From positions 372,245 through 436,244 of the forward strand of contig NZ_MAYT01000012.1 in the NCBI RefSeq assembly GCF_001685015.1: a DNA stretch of 64,000 nt, written 5' to 3'. The first letter of the stretch is position 1. The number at the start of each line of letters is the position of its first letter. Source of the DNA: Pseudobacillus wudalianchiensis (lineage in GTDB: Bacteria > Bacillota > Bacilli > Bacillales > Domibacillaceae). Both the position numbers and the translations under genes were made by a program. Under the pieces are notes generated by a model. The model was not told the DNA's origin and did no database searches. It saw only the letters and a program-made list of their open reading frames with translations. Shown here piece after piece: positions 9,623-18,658 of this stretch.

Positions 9623-9841
9623 ATGTATCCTGAAGAGACTGAACTAATGACAGACTGGGCTGAGGAAGAGATGATGCGTCAGTCGCCATACGGCTTCGGG
9701 TATGGTTACCGTCCGCGTCCATATCCGTATTATGGTGGAAGCCCTTTTTTTGGAGGCTATCCGTATTATCCATATTACCCGCACTATCCGCATTATCACC
9801 ATTATCACCATTATCCTTACTATCCTTATCGTCCGTATTAA
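9623..9841 (+). CDS. Small Tyr/Pro/His-rich protein
   Basis: A 72-aa protein with a strong AAAAGGAGGAAA ribosome site. The first 25 residues are acidic (MYPEETELMTDWAEEEMM). The remainder is almost entirely Tyr, Pro, His, Arg and Gly with repeated PYY, HYP and HHY units. Such low-complexity peptides resemble spore-coat or cell-surface proteins of Bacillaceae, but no domain is recognisable and the role is unknown. It has its own terminator, which supports a real single-gene unit. Confidence 0.7.
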   Translation: MYPEETELMTDWAEEEMMRQSPYGFGYGYRPRPYPYYGGSPFFGGYPYYPYYPHYPHYHHYHHYPYYPYRPY

Positions 9842-9846
9842 TCGAG

Positions 9847-9890
9847 AAGCACCGTTTGGATGCGCTTCAAGTATCCAAGCGGTGCTTTTT
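9847..9890 (+). terminator. Terminator of the Tyr-rich protein gene
   Basis: AAGCACCGTTTGGAT pairs with ATCCAAGCGGTGCTT and is followed by five T. Confidence 0.85.
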
Positions 9891-10002
9891 ATAAAGGGTT
9901 ATGAGATACATAAAAAAAGATTTCGTACCTCGGGATTCCCTGTTTCTAAGTACGATAGTTGAGAGGAGAAGGGATTATAGCATACAATAGGGCAGAAAGG
10001 AC

Positions 10003-10560
10003 GTGAAGACGTTGAGGATAAGATTAATAGGGCTTGCTTTGCTAGTTGGCGTTCTCCTAGTTGGATGTGGAAATGAGGAAACAAAAGACGAAAAGCCAGC
10101 TCCATCAAAAACAATAGAAGAACCGAAGCCAGCAGCTGATCAGCCGGCCGAGACAAAACAGCCGACTGTGACTCAGCCGATTGAAGATGCGGATAATATT
10201 CCTCCTAAGGAAAAAGAAGAATTAATGAAGACACTCGCTCGGCATGTAGATGCCTTTAATGGAAAAAATCTGGATGCCTACATGGATACGATATCTAAAA
10301 ATACAGAACGCAATTATGATGAGGAGCGCGCTTATGTAAAGAGGGTATTTGAGACATTCGATGCGAAAATGGCGCCGCAACATACAGCCATTATTAAATA
10401 TGATGATAAGAAAAAAGAAGCCTATATATTTGTCGCAATGAAATCTATCACAAAAGATTTGCAGTCAGGAAAAGAAGTAGAAGAAACAACACGGCAAATC
10501 ATGAAATTTAACAAAGAAAAAGACGGTTGGAAGCAAACTGCTTTGTCTGCGATGAAGTAG
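10003..10560 (+). CDS. Secreted lipoprotein of unknown function
   Basis: A 185-aa lipoprotein with a GTG start. Residues 1-22 form a lipoprotein signal peptide ending in the lipobox LVGC (Cys22). A Lys/Glu/Pro/Thr-rich linker runs to about residue 65. The C-terminal domain (about 70-185) has the alternating helix/strand pattern of an NTF2/SnoaL-like fold, which I infer only from composition. It lies just upstream of luxS on the same strand. Confidence 0.75.
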   Translation: MKTLRIRLIGLALLVGVLLVGCGNEETKDEKPAPSKTIEEPKPAADQPAETKQPTVTQPIEDADNIPPKEKEELMKTLARHVDAFNGKNLDAYMDTISKNTERNYDEERAYVKRVFETFDAKMAPQHTAIIKYDDKKKEAYIFVAMKSITKDLQSGKEVEETTRQIMKFNKEKDGWKQTALSAMK

Positions 10561-10624
10561 CCAAAACGGACAAGATACCTGATATAATAGAATAGGACAA
10601 CTTTCTGATAAAGGAGCGATCGCA

Positions 10625-11092
10625 ATGGCAGATCAAAAACAAATGAACGTAGAAAGCTTTAATCTGGACCATACGAAAGTAAAAGCACCTTATATCCGGC
10701 TTGCCGGCAAAAAAGAAGGGATAAATGGCGATCAGATCTATAAGTACGACCTTCGTTTTTCTCAGCCGAATAAAGAGCATATGGAGATGCCCGCCATTCA
10801 TTCACTTGAACATATGATGGCTGAATTTAGCCGTAATCACTCGGATAGAATTGTCGACATTAGCCCAATGGGATGTCAGACAGGCTATTACTTATCTGTC
10901 ATTAACCACGACGATTACGAGGACATTTTACGCATTGTGGAAGCAACACTGCAAGATGTACTAGAAGCGACAGAAGTTCCTGCCTGCAACGAAGTACAGT
11001 GTGGCTGGGCAGCTAGCCATAGCCTTGAAGGAGCAAAAGAACTGGCTCGTTATATGCTGTCAAAGCGTGAAGAATGGACTGAAGTATTTTAA
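10625..11092 (+). CDS. luxS: LuxS, S-ribosylhomocysteine lyase
   Basis: A 155-aa metalloenzyme that cleaves S-ribosylhomocysteine to homocysteine and the AI-2 precursor DPD. The metal site HSLEH (His59, Glu62, His63) and Cys126, and the catalytic Cys84 in MGCQTG, are all present. Length is normal. It stands alone, with its own short upstream region containing a TATAAT at about 10581. Confidence 0.97.
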   Translation: MADQKQMNVESFNLDHTKVKAPYIRLAGKKEGINGDQIYKYDLRFSQPNKEHMEMPAIHSLEHMMAEFSRNHSDRIVDISPMGCQTGYYLSVINHDDYEDILRIVEATLQDVLEATEVPACNEVQCGWAASHSLEGAKELARYMLSKREEWTEVF

Positions 11093-11095
11093 CAA

Positions 11096-11300
11096 CAAAA
11101 GCGGAGCCTACTGTTCATCGAGGAACGCAGACTAAGTTCGCTACGTCCTGTAGCAACGTCTGCATGACCCGCATCCTGCGGCCCCCAAGCACAAGACAAG
11201 CCGTCCGGAAGGTTGTTCTGTAACCTTCTGGACGGAATGGCTTGTGACCTCGAGCCCCAAGGAGGCGGAGCTGGATGGAACGAAAGCGGAGCCGACTGCC
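11096..11300. repeat. Structured intergenic repeat element
   Basis: A 205-bp non-coding element bounded by near-identical direct copies of AAGCGGAGCC(T/G)ACTG at about 11098 and 11284. Inside is a long hairpin: CCGTCCGGAAGGTT pairs with AACCTTCTGGACGG across a 7-nt loop (about 11202-11236), extended by ACAAGCC/GGCTTGT-type flanks. It is GC-richer than the surrounding spacer. It resembles the palindromic intergenic repeats scattered in Bacillaceae genomes. Only one copy lies in this window. Confidence 0.55.
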
Positions 11301-11331
11301 TTTATAAGGAGTTTTTCGTGAAAAGCAAGAA

Positions 11332-11363
11332 AGAGACTGGCAAGCTGCCAGTCTCTCTTTTTT
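11332..11363. terminator. Bidirectional terminator
   Basis: AGAGACTGGCA/TGCCAGTCTCT with a 3-nt loop and a T-rich tail; it separates the luxS side from the convergent thioesterase gene. Confidence 0.85.
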
Positions 11364-11824
11364 TACTCTTCACCAATCGGAACGAAATATTGGTCTTTTC
11401 GGTATACAGTGGCTTCCATTGTGGCGAGGAGGTTTCCTTCGCTTTCGACAGTGATGCGATACCAAGCAATTCGCCGAGTTTTCTTTTCTTCGGTCGCTGT
11501 TGCGGTTAAAACAGCACCTTTACGGCCGGGAGCCATGAAGTTCATATTTGTTGATAAGCCGACAGATACTTTACCGTAGGAATTGCTTGCTGCGGCAAAC
11601 ACATAATCGGCAATGGCAAACATGACGGCACCATGAACGGTTCCATGAGCATTTAGCATGTGCTCTTCAATGTGCATTTCAGCTGAAGCTGTTCCTTTTC
11701 CCAGCTCTGTTAGCTTGATGCCTAAATGATTAGCATAAGGTTCATTCTTCAATGTTTCCCTGATTTTCTCGTAATGTGTCTCGTGAATTTCTTGCTCATC
11801 GAGTTGTTTTGTCAACTTCATCAC
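11363..11824 (-). CDS. paaI: PaaI-like hotdog-fold acyl-CoA thioesterase
   Basis: A 153-aa hotdog thioesterase. The signature HGTVHGAVMFAIADYVFA (about residues 60-77) is the PaaI-type active-site helix, followed by the SVGLSTNMNFMAPG strand. PaaI enzymes hydrolyse stalled phenylacetyl-CoA intermediates and free CoA in the phenylacetate pathway. The nearby paa genes support that role, but the family also contains general acyl-CoA thioesterases. The gene lies 9 bases after the symporter and is likely in its operon. Confidence 0.75.
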   Translation of the reverse strand: MMKLTKQLDEQEIHETHYEKIRETLKNEPYANHLGIKLTELGKGTASAEMHIEEHMLNAHGTVHGAVMFAIADYVFAAASNSYGKVSVGLSTNMNFMAPGRKGAVLTATATEEKKTRRIAWYRITVESEGNLLATMEATVYRKDQYFVPIGEE

Positions 11825-11833
11825 CTGCTTTCA

Positions 11834-13384
11834 TTAATGATCTTTTGCAGAGCTAATGCCGTAGCCTGTGTTAGATTTGAACAGGACTTCTGCGAACGCT
11901 TCTTCATTTGCCTTTTCACGAGAAAGAATGGTTCCTAAGTAGACGCCAAGAAAGCCGAGCGGCACCGTGAAGATAGTCGGATTGGCCATATGGAAAATCG
12001 GATCGCCTGTAAAAATAGCGGCTCCTGGGACTGGATTCCATACATTCGGGCTTAAAAGAACGAGAACAACGGAACTGACAAGGCCGAATAACATACCGGT
12101 AATCGCACCTGCAGCGTTGAAACGTTTCCAGTAAATGGTGCACAAAATAACAGGCAGGTTTGCACTCGCTGCAATGCCAAGCGCCAATACGGATAAAAAC
12201 GCAACGTTTAAAGTTTGGGCAAAAATAGCCAGTAGAATGGAAATAATGGCTACTCCAACGGAAGCAATCCGGGCAACGAGCACTTGCTCTTTTTCTGTCA
12301 TGCTGCCGCCTTTAATGATTTGGCCGTAAATATCATGGGCAAAAGCGGAAGCAGACGTTAAGACAAGCCCTGAAACAACGGCTAGAATCGTGGCAAAAGC
12401 AACGGCAGAAACAAAGGCGAATAAAAACTCGCCGCCAACGATTTGTGCAAGCAGAGGAGCGGCCATGTTGCCTGCCGGATTAGCTGCTACAATTTTATCA
12501 AAGCCGACGAATGCAGCTGCGCCAAAGCCAAGGAAAATCGTCATGATAAAGAAAGCCCCGATAAACCAAGTAGAATAGACAACTGATTTTCGGGCGGTTG
12601 CGGCATCTTTTACTGTAAAAAAGCGGACAAGTAAATGCGGCAAACCTGCAGCCCCTAATACGAGTGACATATTAAGAGAAATCATATCAAGTGCATCTGT
12701 GTACTTATTTCCTGGATGAAGAAACTTCTCGCCAAGCGGCGTCGCTGTTTTTACGTGCTCAAACATATATGTTACATTAAAATTAAATTTTGCAAAAACG
12801 ATAAACGTTAAAATAAACGAACCACAGAGCAGGAGTACTGCTTTAGTGATCTGTACCCAGCTCGTCGCTGTCATTCCACCAAAAATAACGTAGATCGTCA
12901 TAAGAATACCGACGATCAAAACAGACAGCCAGTAATCAATACCGAGAAGAAGTTTAATAAGTCCGCCAGCTCCAACAAGCTGAGCAATCATGTAAAAAAT
13001 CGAAATGACTAGTGTGTTCACTGCTGCCATTCCACGTACCTTTTTAGAATTAAAGCGTGCAGTGATCATATCAGCAAGTGTGTATTTTCCTAAGTTGCGC
13101 AATGGTTCTGATACGAGAAATAATAAAAATAAGAAAGCGACAAGGTTGCCGATGCTCATATAAAATCCGTCGAAACCGATTAAGGCGATGGCGCCGGTAA
13201 TACCAAGAAAGGAGGCCGCAGACATAAAGTCACCGGCGACAGCCAATCCATTTTGCCAAGCTGTTAATCCGCCGCCGGCCGTATAGAAGTCGCTTGCATT
13301 TTTTGTTTTCTTAGAAGAGAGATACGTGATGAGAAGAGTTAAAAAGATGATCGCTAGAAATAAAGTCAATGATAATACGCTCAT
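11834..13384 (-). CDS. Solute:sodium symporter (ActP/PaaL-like)
   Basis: A 516-aa polytopic SSS-family symporter with about 13 membrane segments. Family landmarks include YTAGGGLTAWQNGLAVAGD after the first helix and GFDGFYMSIGN. Together with the DUF485 protein encoded immediately upstream (4-bp overlap) it forms the yjcH-actP type pair. Relatives carry acetate, pyruvate or, in Pseudomonas paa clusters, phenylacetate. The position next to paaK and paaI makes phenylacetate uptake the best guess here, but acetate cannot be excluded. Confidence 0.85.
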   Translation of the reverse strand: MSVLSLTLFLAIIFLTLLITYLSSKKTKNASDFYTAGGGLTAWQNGLAVAGDFMSAASFLGITGAIALIGFDGFYMSIGNLVAFLFLLFLVSEPLRNLGKYTLADMITARFNSKKVRGMAAVNTLVISIFYMIAQLVGAGGLIKLLLGIDYWLSVLIVGILMTIYVIFGGMTATSWVQITKAVLLLCGSFILTFIVFAKFNFNVTYMFEHVKTATPLGEKFLHPGNKYTDALDMISLNMSLVLGAAGLPHLLVRFFTVKDAATARKSVVYSTWFIGAFFIMTIFLGFGAAAFVGFDKIVAANPAGNMAAPLLAQIVGGEFLFAFVSAVAFATILAVVSGLVLTSASAFAHDIYGQIIKGGSMTEKEQVLVARIASVGVAIISILLAIFAQTLNVAFLSVLALGIAASANLPVILCTIYWKRFNAAGAITGMLFGLVSSVVLVLLSPNVWNPVPGAAIFTGDPIFHMANPTIFTVPLGFLGVYLGTILSREKANEEAFAEVLFKSNTGYGISSAKDH

Positions 13385-13737
13385 GTATCCAACTCCCCCT
13401 TATTTTTCGTTAAGATGGCTGCGGCCAGATTGTCATAATGAGCAGATTTCTTTATATAAACAATCCCGGCTGTCCAAACGACGATAAACTGTGCCAGTGC
13501 ATATACCCAGGCCCATGTAAGACCAGCAAATGCATCTGCTTTCAAAATATTTGTGTAAGCGGCTAAAATAGGCAGCATGAAATAGAAAACGAGGAAGAAG
13601 ACAGTCGCTGGTAGAATGAATGATTTCTTTTTCTTCATGAGATTTTGAAAATCTACCTCTTTTGTTAATTTTGAGTAGTTCGGTTTTTTTGCTAGAGTTC
13701 CTGTAGAATTGTATTCTTTTTGAGATAAGGCACTCAT
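13381..13737 (-). CDS. DUF485 inner-membrane protein, partner of the symporter
   Basis: A 118-aa protein with a polar N terminus of about 40 residues and two membrane helices (about 44-65 and 78-97). DUF485 proteins are co-encoded with SSS symporters (yjcH-actP). Its stop overlaps the symporter start, so the two are translationally coupled. Confidence 0.85.
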   Translation of the reverse strand: MSALSQKEYNSTGTLAKKPNYSKLTKEVDFQNLMKKKKSFILPATVFFLVFYFMLPILAAYTNILKADAFAGLTWAWVYALAQFIVVWTAGIVYIKKSAHYDNLAAAILTKNKGELDT

Positions 13738-13899
13738 TTTGTGGCTCCTTTCCTTATCGAGGATGTATAATAGAATAAGTTCGCTGTGGTTCTTTACTGC
13801 GCTGCCTAAATAAAAACCTTAGCAGCAAGAAATAATCTTGCCTCCTTTCTCGTTCAATTCATAACAATAAGTGATACTACGATTTAAAAACGACACATA

Positions 13900-13913
13900 T
13901 GAAAGCGCTTATA
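13900..13913. promoter_or_regulatory. cre-like catabolite repression box
   Basis: TGAAAGCGCTTATA matches the CcpA cre consensus in its core (AAGCGCTT palindrome). It lies about 160 bases upstream of the DUF485/symporter operon. One conserved C is a T, so this is a prediction only. Confidence 0.5.
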
Positions 13914-14155
13914 AATCTTGAAACAAAAATACCACAGCATTGTGTATGTGTAAATTAAAAATTCAAATATTTCTGTTAAATAGTTGATAGTTTGTGAGAA
14001 AAATAGAGCATTCTTGATCATAAAGGAATATAAAAAAGCTGGTAGTTATAGGAAATGAAGTGTCTAAGAATAAAGGAAAAATGGAAACGCTAACAAATCT
14101 GAATGCAAAGAATATACAAACCAGAAGTTCAAATATGAATTTTCAGAAATTATTA

Positions 14156-14184
14156 TTGACAAGTAGCCGTTCAAATTTTAAAAT
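14156..14184 (+). promoter_or_regulatory. paaK promoter (sigma-A type)
   Basis: TTGACA, a 17-bp spacer and TAAAAT. The spacer contains GTTCAAAT (169-176), and the inverted copy ATTTGAAC (202-209) lies downstream, 33 bp centre to centre. Confidence 0.65.
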
Positions 14185-14288
14185 TTAATTATATTACTAT
14201 TATTTGAACTCCGTATTAAAATCGTTATGAATATTCGGGTGACAATTTCCAAACAAAAGTTATATATTACGCAATTGGAGGGCTACAC

Positions 14289-15617
14289 ATGTATAATCCA
14301 CAAATTGAAACAATGGCGCGTTCCGAAATGGAAAGCTTACAGCTTGGACGCCTTCAGGAAACAGTTAAAAGAGTCTATAACAATGTTGACGCTTATAGAA
14401 AAAAATTCGAAGAGCTTGGGATTACTCCAGAGGATATTAAAAGTTTAAATGATATCGTCAAGCTGCCATTTACGAAAAAACAGGATCTGCGAGACAACTA
14501 TCCATTTGGTTTATTTGCTGTTCCGCAGGAAGAAGTTGTTCGTATTCACGGATCGTCTGGTACAAGCGGAAAACCGACCGTTGTTGGCTATACGGAAAAT
14601 GACATCAAAGTATGGAGTGAAGTAGTAGCCCGTTCCATTGCAGCGGCAGGTGGAAAGAAATCAGATATTTTCCATAACGCTTACGGTTACGGATTATTCA
14701 CCGGCGGCCTTGGCTTGCATTATGGTGCAGAAGCTCTCGGCGCAGCAGTGGTTCCAATTTCAGGCGGAAACACGGAAAGACAAATTACAGTCATTGAAGA
14801 TTTTAAACCGAGAGGCATTTGTGGTACGCCATCTTACATTTTAAATATTGCTGAAAAAATGCAAGAGATGGGTCTAGATCCAAAAGAGACATCCCTTGAA
14901 TATGGAATCTTTGGCGCAGAGCCGTGGTCTGAAGAAATGCGCACTAAGCTCGAAGAAACGTTTAATTTGAAAGCGGTTGACATTTACGGTTTAAGCGAAA
15001 TTATGGGACCTGGTGTGTCCATTGAATGTTATGAAGCACAAGACGGACTTCACGTTCAGGAAGACCATTTCTTTGTTGAAGTCATTAATCCGGATACACT
15101 TGAGCCGGTTGCTGAAGGAGAAGTGGGAGAGCTTGTATTTACAAGCTTAACAAAGGAAGCGTTTCCAGTGATCAGATACCGCACGGGTGACCTTGCTTCA
15201 ATTACAAGAGAAAAATGTAAGTGCGGCCGGACAACAGTGAGAATGTCTAGAGTGAAAGGACGCACAGATGACATGCTCATTATCCGCGGCGTGAACGTTT
15301 TCCCATCAGAAATTGAGCGTGTGCTTCTTCAAATTGAAGGACTTGTCCCACACTACCAAATCCACCTCGTTAGAAAAGGCACAATGGATGGTGTGGAGCT
15401 TCATGTGGAAGTGGAAGGCGAATTATATAAAGAGATTGGAGAAGATTTAACTCATCTCCGCATTCAGCAAATGAAAAAGGAAATTCAGCATTTAATGAAA
15501 TCTACATGCCTGGTGTCCATGAATACTGTCTTCAATGTGCCTAAAGCGATTCCTAGATCAGAAGGGAAAGCGATCCGAATCGTTGACTTGAGAAATTCTG
15601 ATACGGTAGGCGTATAA
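14289..15617 (+). CDS. paaK: PaaK, phenylacetate-CoA ligase
   Basis: A 442-aa ATP-dependent (AMP-forming) ligase that activates phenylacetate to phenylacetyl-CoA. The P-loop [16 protein letters not shown] (about residues 87-102), the [10 protein letters not shown] motif, YRTGDLA and the C-terminal [20 protein letters not shown] block are those of PaaK and not of longer acyl-CoA synthetases. The ribosome site TTGGAGG precedes the ATG. It heads a three-gene unit with a ferredoxin reductase and a ferredoxin. Confidence 0.95.
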   Translation: MYNPQIETMARSEMESLQLGRLQETVKRVYNNVDAYRKKFEELGITPEDIKSLNDIVKLPFTKKQDLRDNYPFGLFAVPQEEVVRIHGSSGTSGKPTVVGYTENDIKVWSEVVARSIAAAGGKKSDIFHNAYGYGLFTGGLGLHYGAEALGAAVVPISGGNTERQITVIEDFKPRGICGTPSYILNIAEKMQEMGLDPKETSLEYGIFGAEPWSEEMRTKLEETFNLKAVDIYGLSEIMGPGVSIECYEAQDGLHVQEDHFFVEVINPDTLEPVAEGEVGELVFTSLTKEAFPVIRYRTGDLASITREKCKCGRTTVRMSRVKGRTDDMLIIRGVNVFPSEIERVLLQIEGLVPHYQIHLVRKGTMDGVELHVEVEGELYKEIGEDLTHLRIQQMKKEIQHLMKSTCLVSMNTVFNVPKAIPRSEGKAIRIVDLRNSDTVGV

Positions 15618-15652
15618 TAAGGGAATCACAAGATTTAAGGAGGAAATACAGA

Positions 15653-16654
15653 ATGTCTGACAACCAGGAAATTTTTGACGTTACCATCATCGGAGGAGGG
15701 CCTGTTGGATTATTTACAGCTTTCTATGCAGGGATGAGACAAATGTCTTGCAAAGTCATTGAAAGCCTTCCGCAGCTCGGCGGCCAGCTGTCCGCTCTCT
15801 ACCCGGAGAAGTATATTTATGATGTAGCCGGTTTTCCAAAAGTGAGAGCACAGGAGCTTGTCGATAACTTAAAAGCACAAATGGAGCAGTTTAGCCCAAC
15901 TATCTGCCTCGAAGAAGCGGTAGAAGAAGTGGAAAAACAGGAAGACGGTGTTTTTAAGCTCACAACGAATGCGGGCACTCACTTTACGAAAACGATTATT
16001 ATTACAGCCGGAAACGGAGCGTTCCAGCCAAGAAAACTGGAGCTTGAAGGATCAGAAAAATATGAAGGCCAAAACCTTCACTATTTTATCAACGATTTAA
16101 ACCAGTTTGCCGGAAAGAAAGTACAAGTATTCGGCGGCGGCGACTCTGCTGTTGACTGGGCGCTCATGCTTGAGCCGATCGCGGAACAGGTGACAATTGC
16201 CCACCGCCGTGATAAATTCCGCGCGCATGAGCACAGTGTCGAAACGATGAAAAATTCTTCCGTGAACATTAAGACGCCGTTTGTGCCGGCTGAACTGATT
16301 GGCGAAGAGCGCATTGAACAGGTTGTTCTTCAAGAAGTGAAGGGGGAACAAAAAGAAGTGATCGACGTGGACGATGTAGTCGTGACGTATGGCTTCGTGT
16401 CTTCCCTCGGCCCAATCAAAAACTGGGGGCTGGAAATCGAGAAAAACAGCATCGTCGTCAATTCGAGAATGGAAACGAACATTCCAGGCATTTACGCAGC
16501 CGGCGACATTTGTACGTATGAAGGAAAAGTAAAATTGATTGCGAGCGGCTTTGGCGAAGCGCCGACTGCCATCAGCAATGCTAAAGTTTACATTGACCCG
16601 AAAGCAAGAGTACAGCCGCTTCACAGTACATCTGTGATGGGCGATTCAAAATAA
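15653..16654 (+). CDS. Ferredoxin-NADP(+) reductase type 2 (YumC-like)
   Basis: A 333-aa thioredoxin-reductase-like flavoprotein. The FAD motif [14 protein letters not shown] is at about 15-28, and the NADP motif [13 protein letters not shown] at about 157-169. The CxxC of thioredoxin reductases is absent, as expected for TrxR-like FNRs. It transfers electrons between NADPH and ferredoxin. The genome most likely has a separate housekeeping copy; this one lies in the paa region, directly before a ferredoxin gene. I infer that it feeds electrons to PaaABCD, whose usual reductase PaaE is missing here. Confidence 0.88.
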   Translation: MSDNQEIFDVTIIGGGPVGLFTAFYAGMRQMSCKVIESLPQLGGQLSALYPEKYIYDVAGFPKVRAQELVDNLKAQMEQFSPTICLEEAVEEVEKQEDGVFKLTTNAGTHFTKTIIITAGNGAFQPRKLELEGSEKYEGQNLHYFINDLNQFAGKKVQVFGGGDSAVDWALMLEPIAEQVTIAHRRDKFRAHEHSVETMKNSSVNIKTPFVPAELIGEERIEQVVLQEVKGEQKEVIDVDDVVVTYGFVSSLGPIKNWGLEIEKNSIVVNSRMETNIPGIYAAGDICTYEGKVKLIASGFGEAPTAISNAKVYIDPKARVQPLHSTSVMGDSK

Positions 16655-16933
<279 letters not shown>

Positions 16934-16960
16934 ATTAAATAATTTGATCATAAGATGATC

Positions 16961-17013
16961 CATATAAGCGCCGGTCGATTAGACGGGCGTTTATATGTAT
17001 GTCGGTTTTTTTA
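16961..17013 (+). terminator. Terminator after paaK-reductase-ferredoxin
   Basis: CATATAAGCGCC pairs with GGCGTTTATATG around the inner GTC/GAC. A run of seven T follows after about 10 bases. Confidence 0.6.
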
Positions 17014-17175
17014 TGGCTCTGTTAAAGGCTGTTGTTAGTTTTTAGATAGGTCATTGGAACAGAAGTCGTGAAGATTCCTCCATCCTGCATTTCGCATGAT
17101 CTCGTGCAGTGAGAATTTAAGGATGTCATTCAACGCCGTGGCATGCAAACCCACACTTGATTATCAACAGAGCTT
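17014..17175. mobile_element. Possible IS or MITE remnant
   Basis: A 160-bp non-coding stretch bounded by the inverted pair GGCTCTGTT and AACAGAGC. The first end resembles the terminal repeats of several Bacillus insertion sequences. There is no transposase frame. Confidence 0.35.
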
Positions 17176-17334
17176 TTTAATGATAACAAAGCTCATGAGA
17201 ACAGCCTGAAAAAAATTTTAAATAAAATTATTCAGAATATATTTGCATTATGTATAACAATAAATTATAATTACGTTATAAAACTGTTATATATGATTTT
17301 AGAGATGGAGATAGAATTAAAGGAGGAGTAGACA

Positions 17335-18288
17335 ATGTCTAACCTGACAATGATGACGGAAGAAGAGAAGTTAGAACAATTTACCCAGCGAATTGAGGCA
17401 GGAGATAAGATTGAAGCGGATGACTGGATGCCTGAAGAGTATCGCATGGCCCTCATTAAATTAATTTCTATGCATGGGATTAGCGAAATAATGGGAGCGC
17501 TTCCAGAGAAAGAATGGGTGCCGAAAGCCCCTTCCCTTCATAGAAAACTTGGCATTATGGCGAAAGTTCAGGATGAGATGGGACATGGACAGCTTCTTCT
17601 TCGGGTAGCAGAAGACTTGTTGAAACCTTACGGCAAAAACCGTGGCGACTTAATGCAGGATTTGTTCAACGGTGATTTGAAATTCCATAACGTCTTCCAT
17701 ATGGATACAAGAACATGGGGAGATGCCGGGTTGATCGGCTGGCTCGTTGACGGTGCAGCGATTATCACGCAAACGAACATGCTAGGTGCTTCTTACGGAC
17801 CGTATGCAAGAGCTCTTCAACGCATTTGTGCAGAGGAAGTCTTCCACGCGCAGCACGGTGAAGCGATCATTATGGCACTTGCAGAAGGAACAGAAGAACA
17901 AAGAGCCATGATCCAAGATGCATTAAATCGTTGGTGGGATGCCCTCCTGATGTTCTTTGGTCCAGCAAGTAAAGATACAACTGGTTCATCTAAACAAGAT
18001 GTAACAATTAAATATAAAATCCGTACAAAAACAAATGAACAATTACGACAGGCTTTCTTTGATAAATATGTTCCGCGTATTCTATCACTCGGATTAACTA
18101 TTCCAGATCCGACGATGCATTATGACGAAGAAAACAAAGAATGGGTTTACCAACAGCCAGATTGGTCAGAATTCAAAAAAATTATTAAAAACCAAGGACC
18201 TCGTTCACAAGCCCGCTTGAACCTGCGCCGCACTTCTTATGAAAACAATGCGTGGGTCCGCGATGCACTTGCGGCAACAGTTAGCTGA
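17335..18288 (+). CDS. paaA: PaaA, phenylacetyl-CoA epoxidase catalytic subunit
   Basis: A 317-aa ferritin-like di-iron monooxygenase subunit that epoxidises the ring of phenylacetyl-CoA. Iron-ligand motifs are visible as DEMGHGQ (about residues 79-85) and AEEVFHAQH (about 177-185), each with the ExxH pattern. The start has an AGGAGGAG ribosome site. It is first in a tight operon with paaB, paaC and paaD. Confidence 0.95.
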   Translation: MSNLTMMTEEEKLEQFTQRIEAGDKIEADDWMPEEYRMALIKLISMHGISEIMGALPEKEWVPKAPSLHRKLGIMAKVQDEMGHGQLLLRVAEDLLKPYGKNRGDLMQDLFNGDLKFHNVFHMDTRTWGDAGLIGWLVDGAAIITQTNMLGASYGPYARALQRICAEEVFHAQHGEAIIMALAEGTEEQRAMIQDALNRWWDALLMFFGPASKDTTGSSKQDVTIKYKIRTKTNEQLRQAFFDKYVPRILSLGLTIPDPTMHYDEENKEWVYQQPDWSEFKKIIKNQGPRSQARLNLRRTSYENNAWVRDALAATVS

Positions 18289-18313
18289 GCGAACCGAAAG
18301 GAGCAGAAGAAAA

Positions 18314-18658
18314 ATGGCAGAAAAAACATTTTACCAAGAATATGAAGTATTCAGTAAGCGGACGCCGAGCTCTGCATTCCAGCATCAGTTCAGCCTGCTT
18401 GCCCCGAACGAAGACATGGCACTCGTCATGGCCCAAGAAAACTTTATGCGCCGCGAGCCGGTTGCTGACATCTGGATCGTCAATCGAAAGCATATCCGGG
18501 CAATGGATGCCGAGGAAAAATTAACACTAGGACGATTAGACAATAAAGAATACCGCACAACAAAAGGCTATGGCTACTTAAAGAAAAAGTGGCGTCACTA
18601 CGAACAACAAATGCTCGATGAAAAAGAAATCTTGTCATGGGGAGGCGACGGCAAATGA
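18314..18658 (+). CDS. paaB: PaaB, phenylacetyl-CoA epoxidase structural subunit
   Basis: A 114-aa subunit beginning MAEKTFYQEYEVFSKRTPSS. The conserved MALVMAQENFMRREPVADIW block is the PaaB core. PaaB bridges PaaA-PaaC units. The ATG at 18314 has AAAGGAGC upstream; a longer frame would overlap paaA. Confidence 0.95.
   Translation: MAEKTFYQEYEVFSKRTPSSAFQHQFSLLAPNEDMALVMAQENFMRREPVADIWIVNRKHIRAMDAEEKLTLGRLDNKEYRTTKGYGYLKKKWRHYEQQMLDEKEILSWGGDGK

Larger units (their letters stand above)
13738..14288. other. Divergent regulatory region, symporter operon and paaK
   Basis: 550 AT-rich bases without a gene. It holds a cre-like box at 13900-13913, the paaK promoter at 14156-14184 and three GTTCAAAT half-sites (14128, 14169, and inverted at 14202). 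Confidence 0.5.
16934..17334. other. Spacer with terminator, IS/MITE-like remnant and paaA control region
   Basis: 400 bases without a gene. Contents in order are the ferredoxin terminator, a remnant bounded by GGCTCTGTT and AACAGAGC (17014-17175), and an AT-rich segment before paaA with TATAAC (17253-17258), ACGTTATA (17273-17280) and a second GTTATA. Confidence 0.5.

Noticed and set aside
16097..16624. 175-codon frame antisense to the ferredoxin reductase gene
   Set aside because: It is a mirror of a well-supported flavoprotein frame and shows no family pattern.
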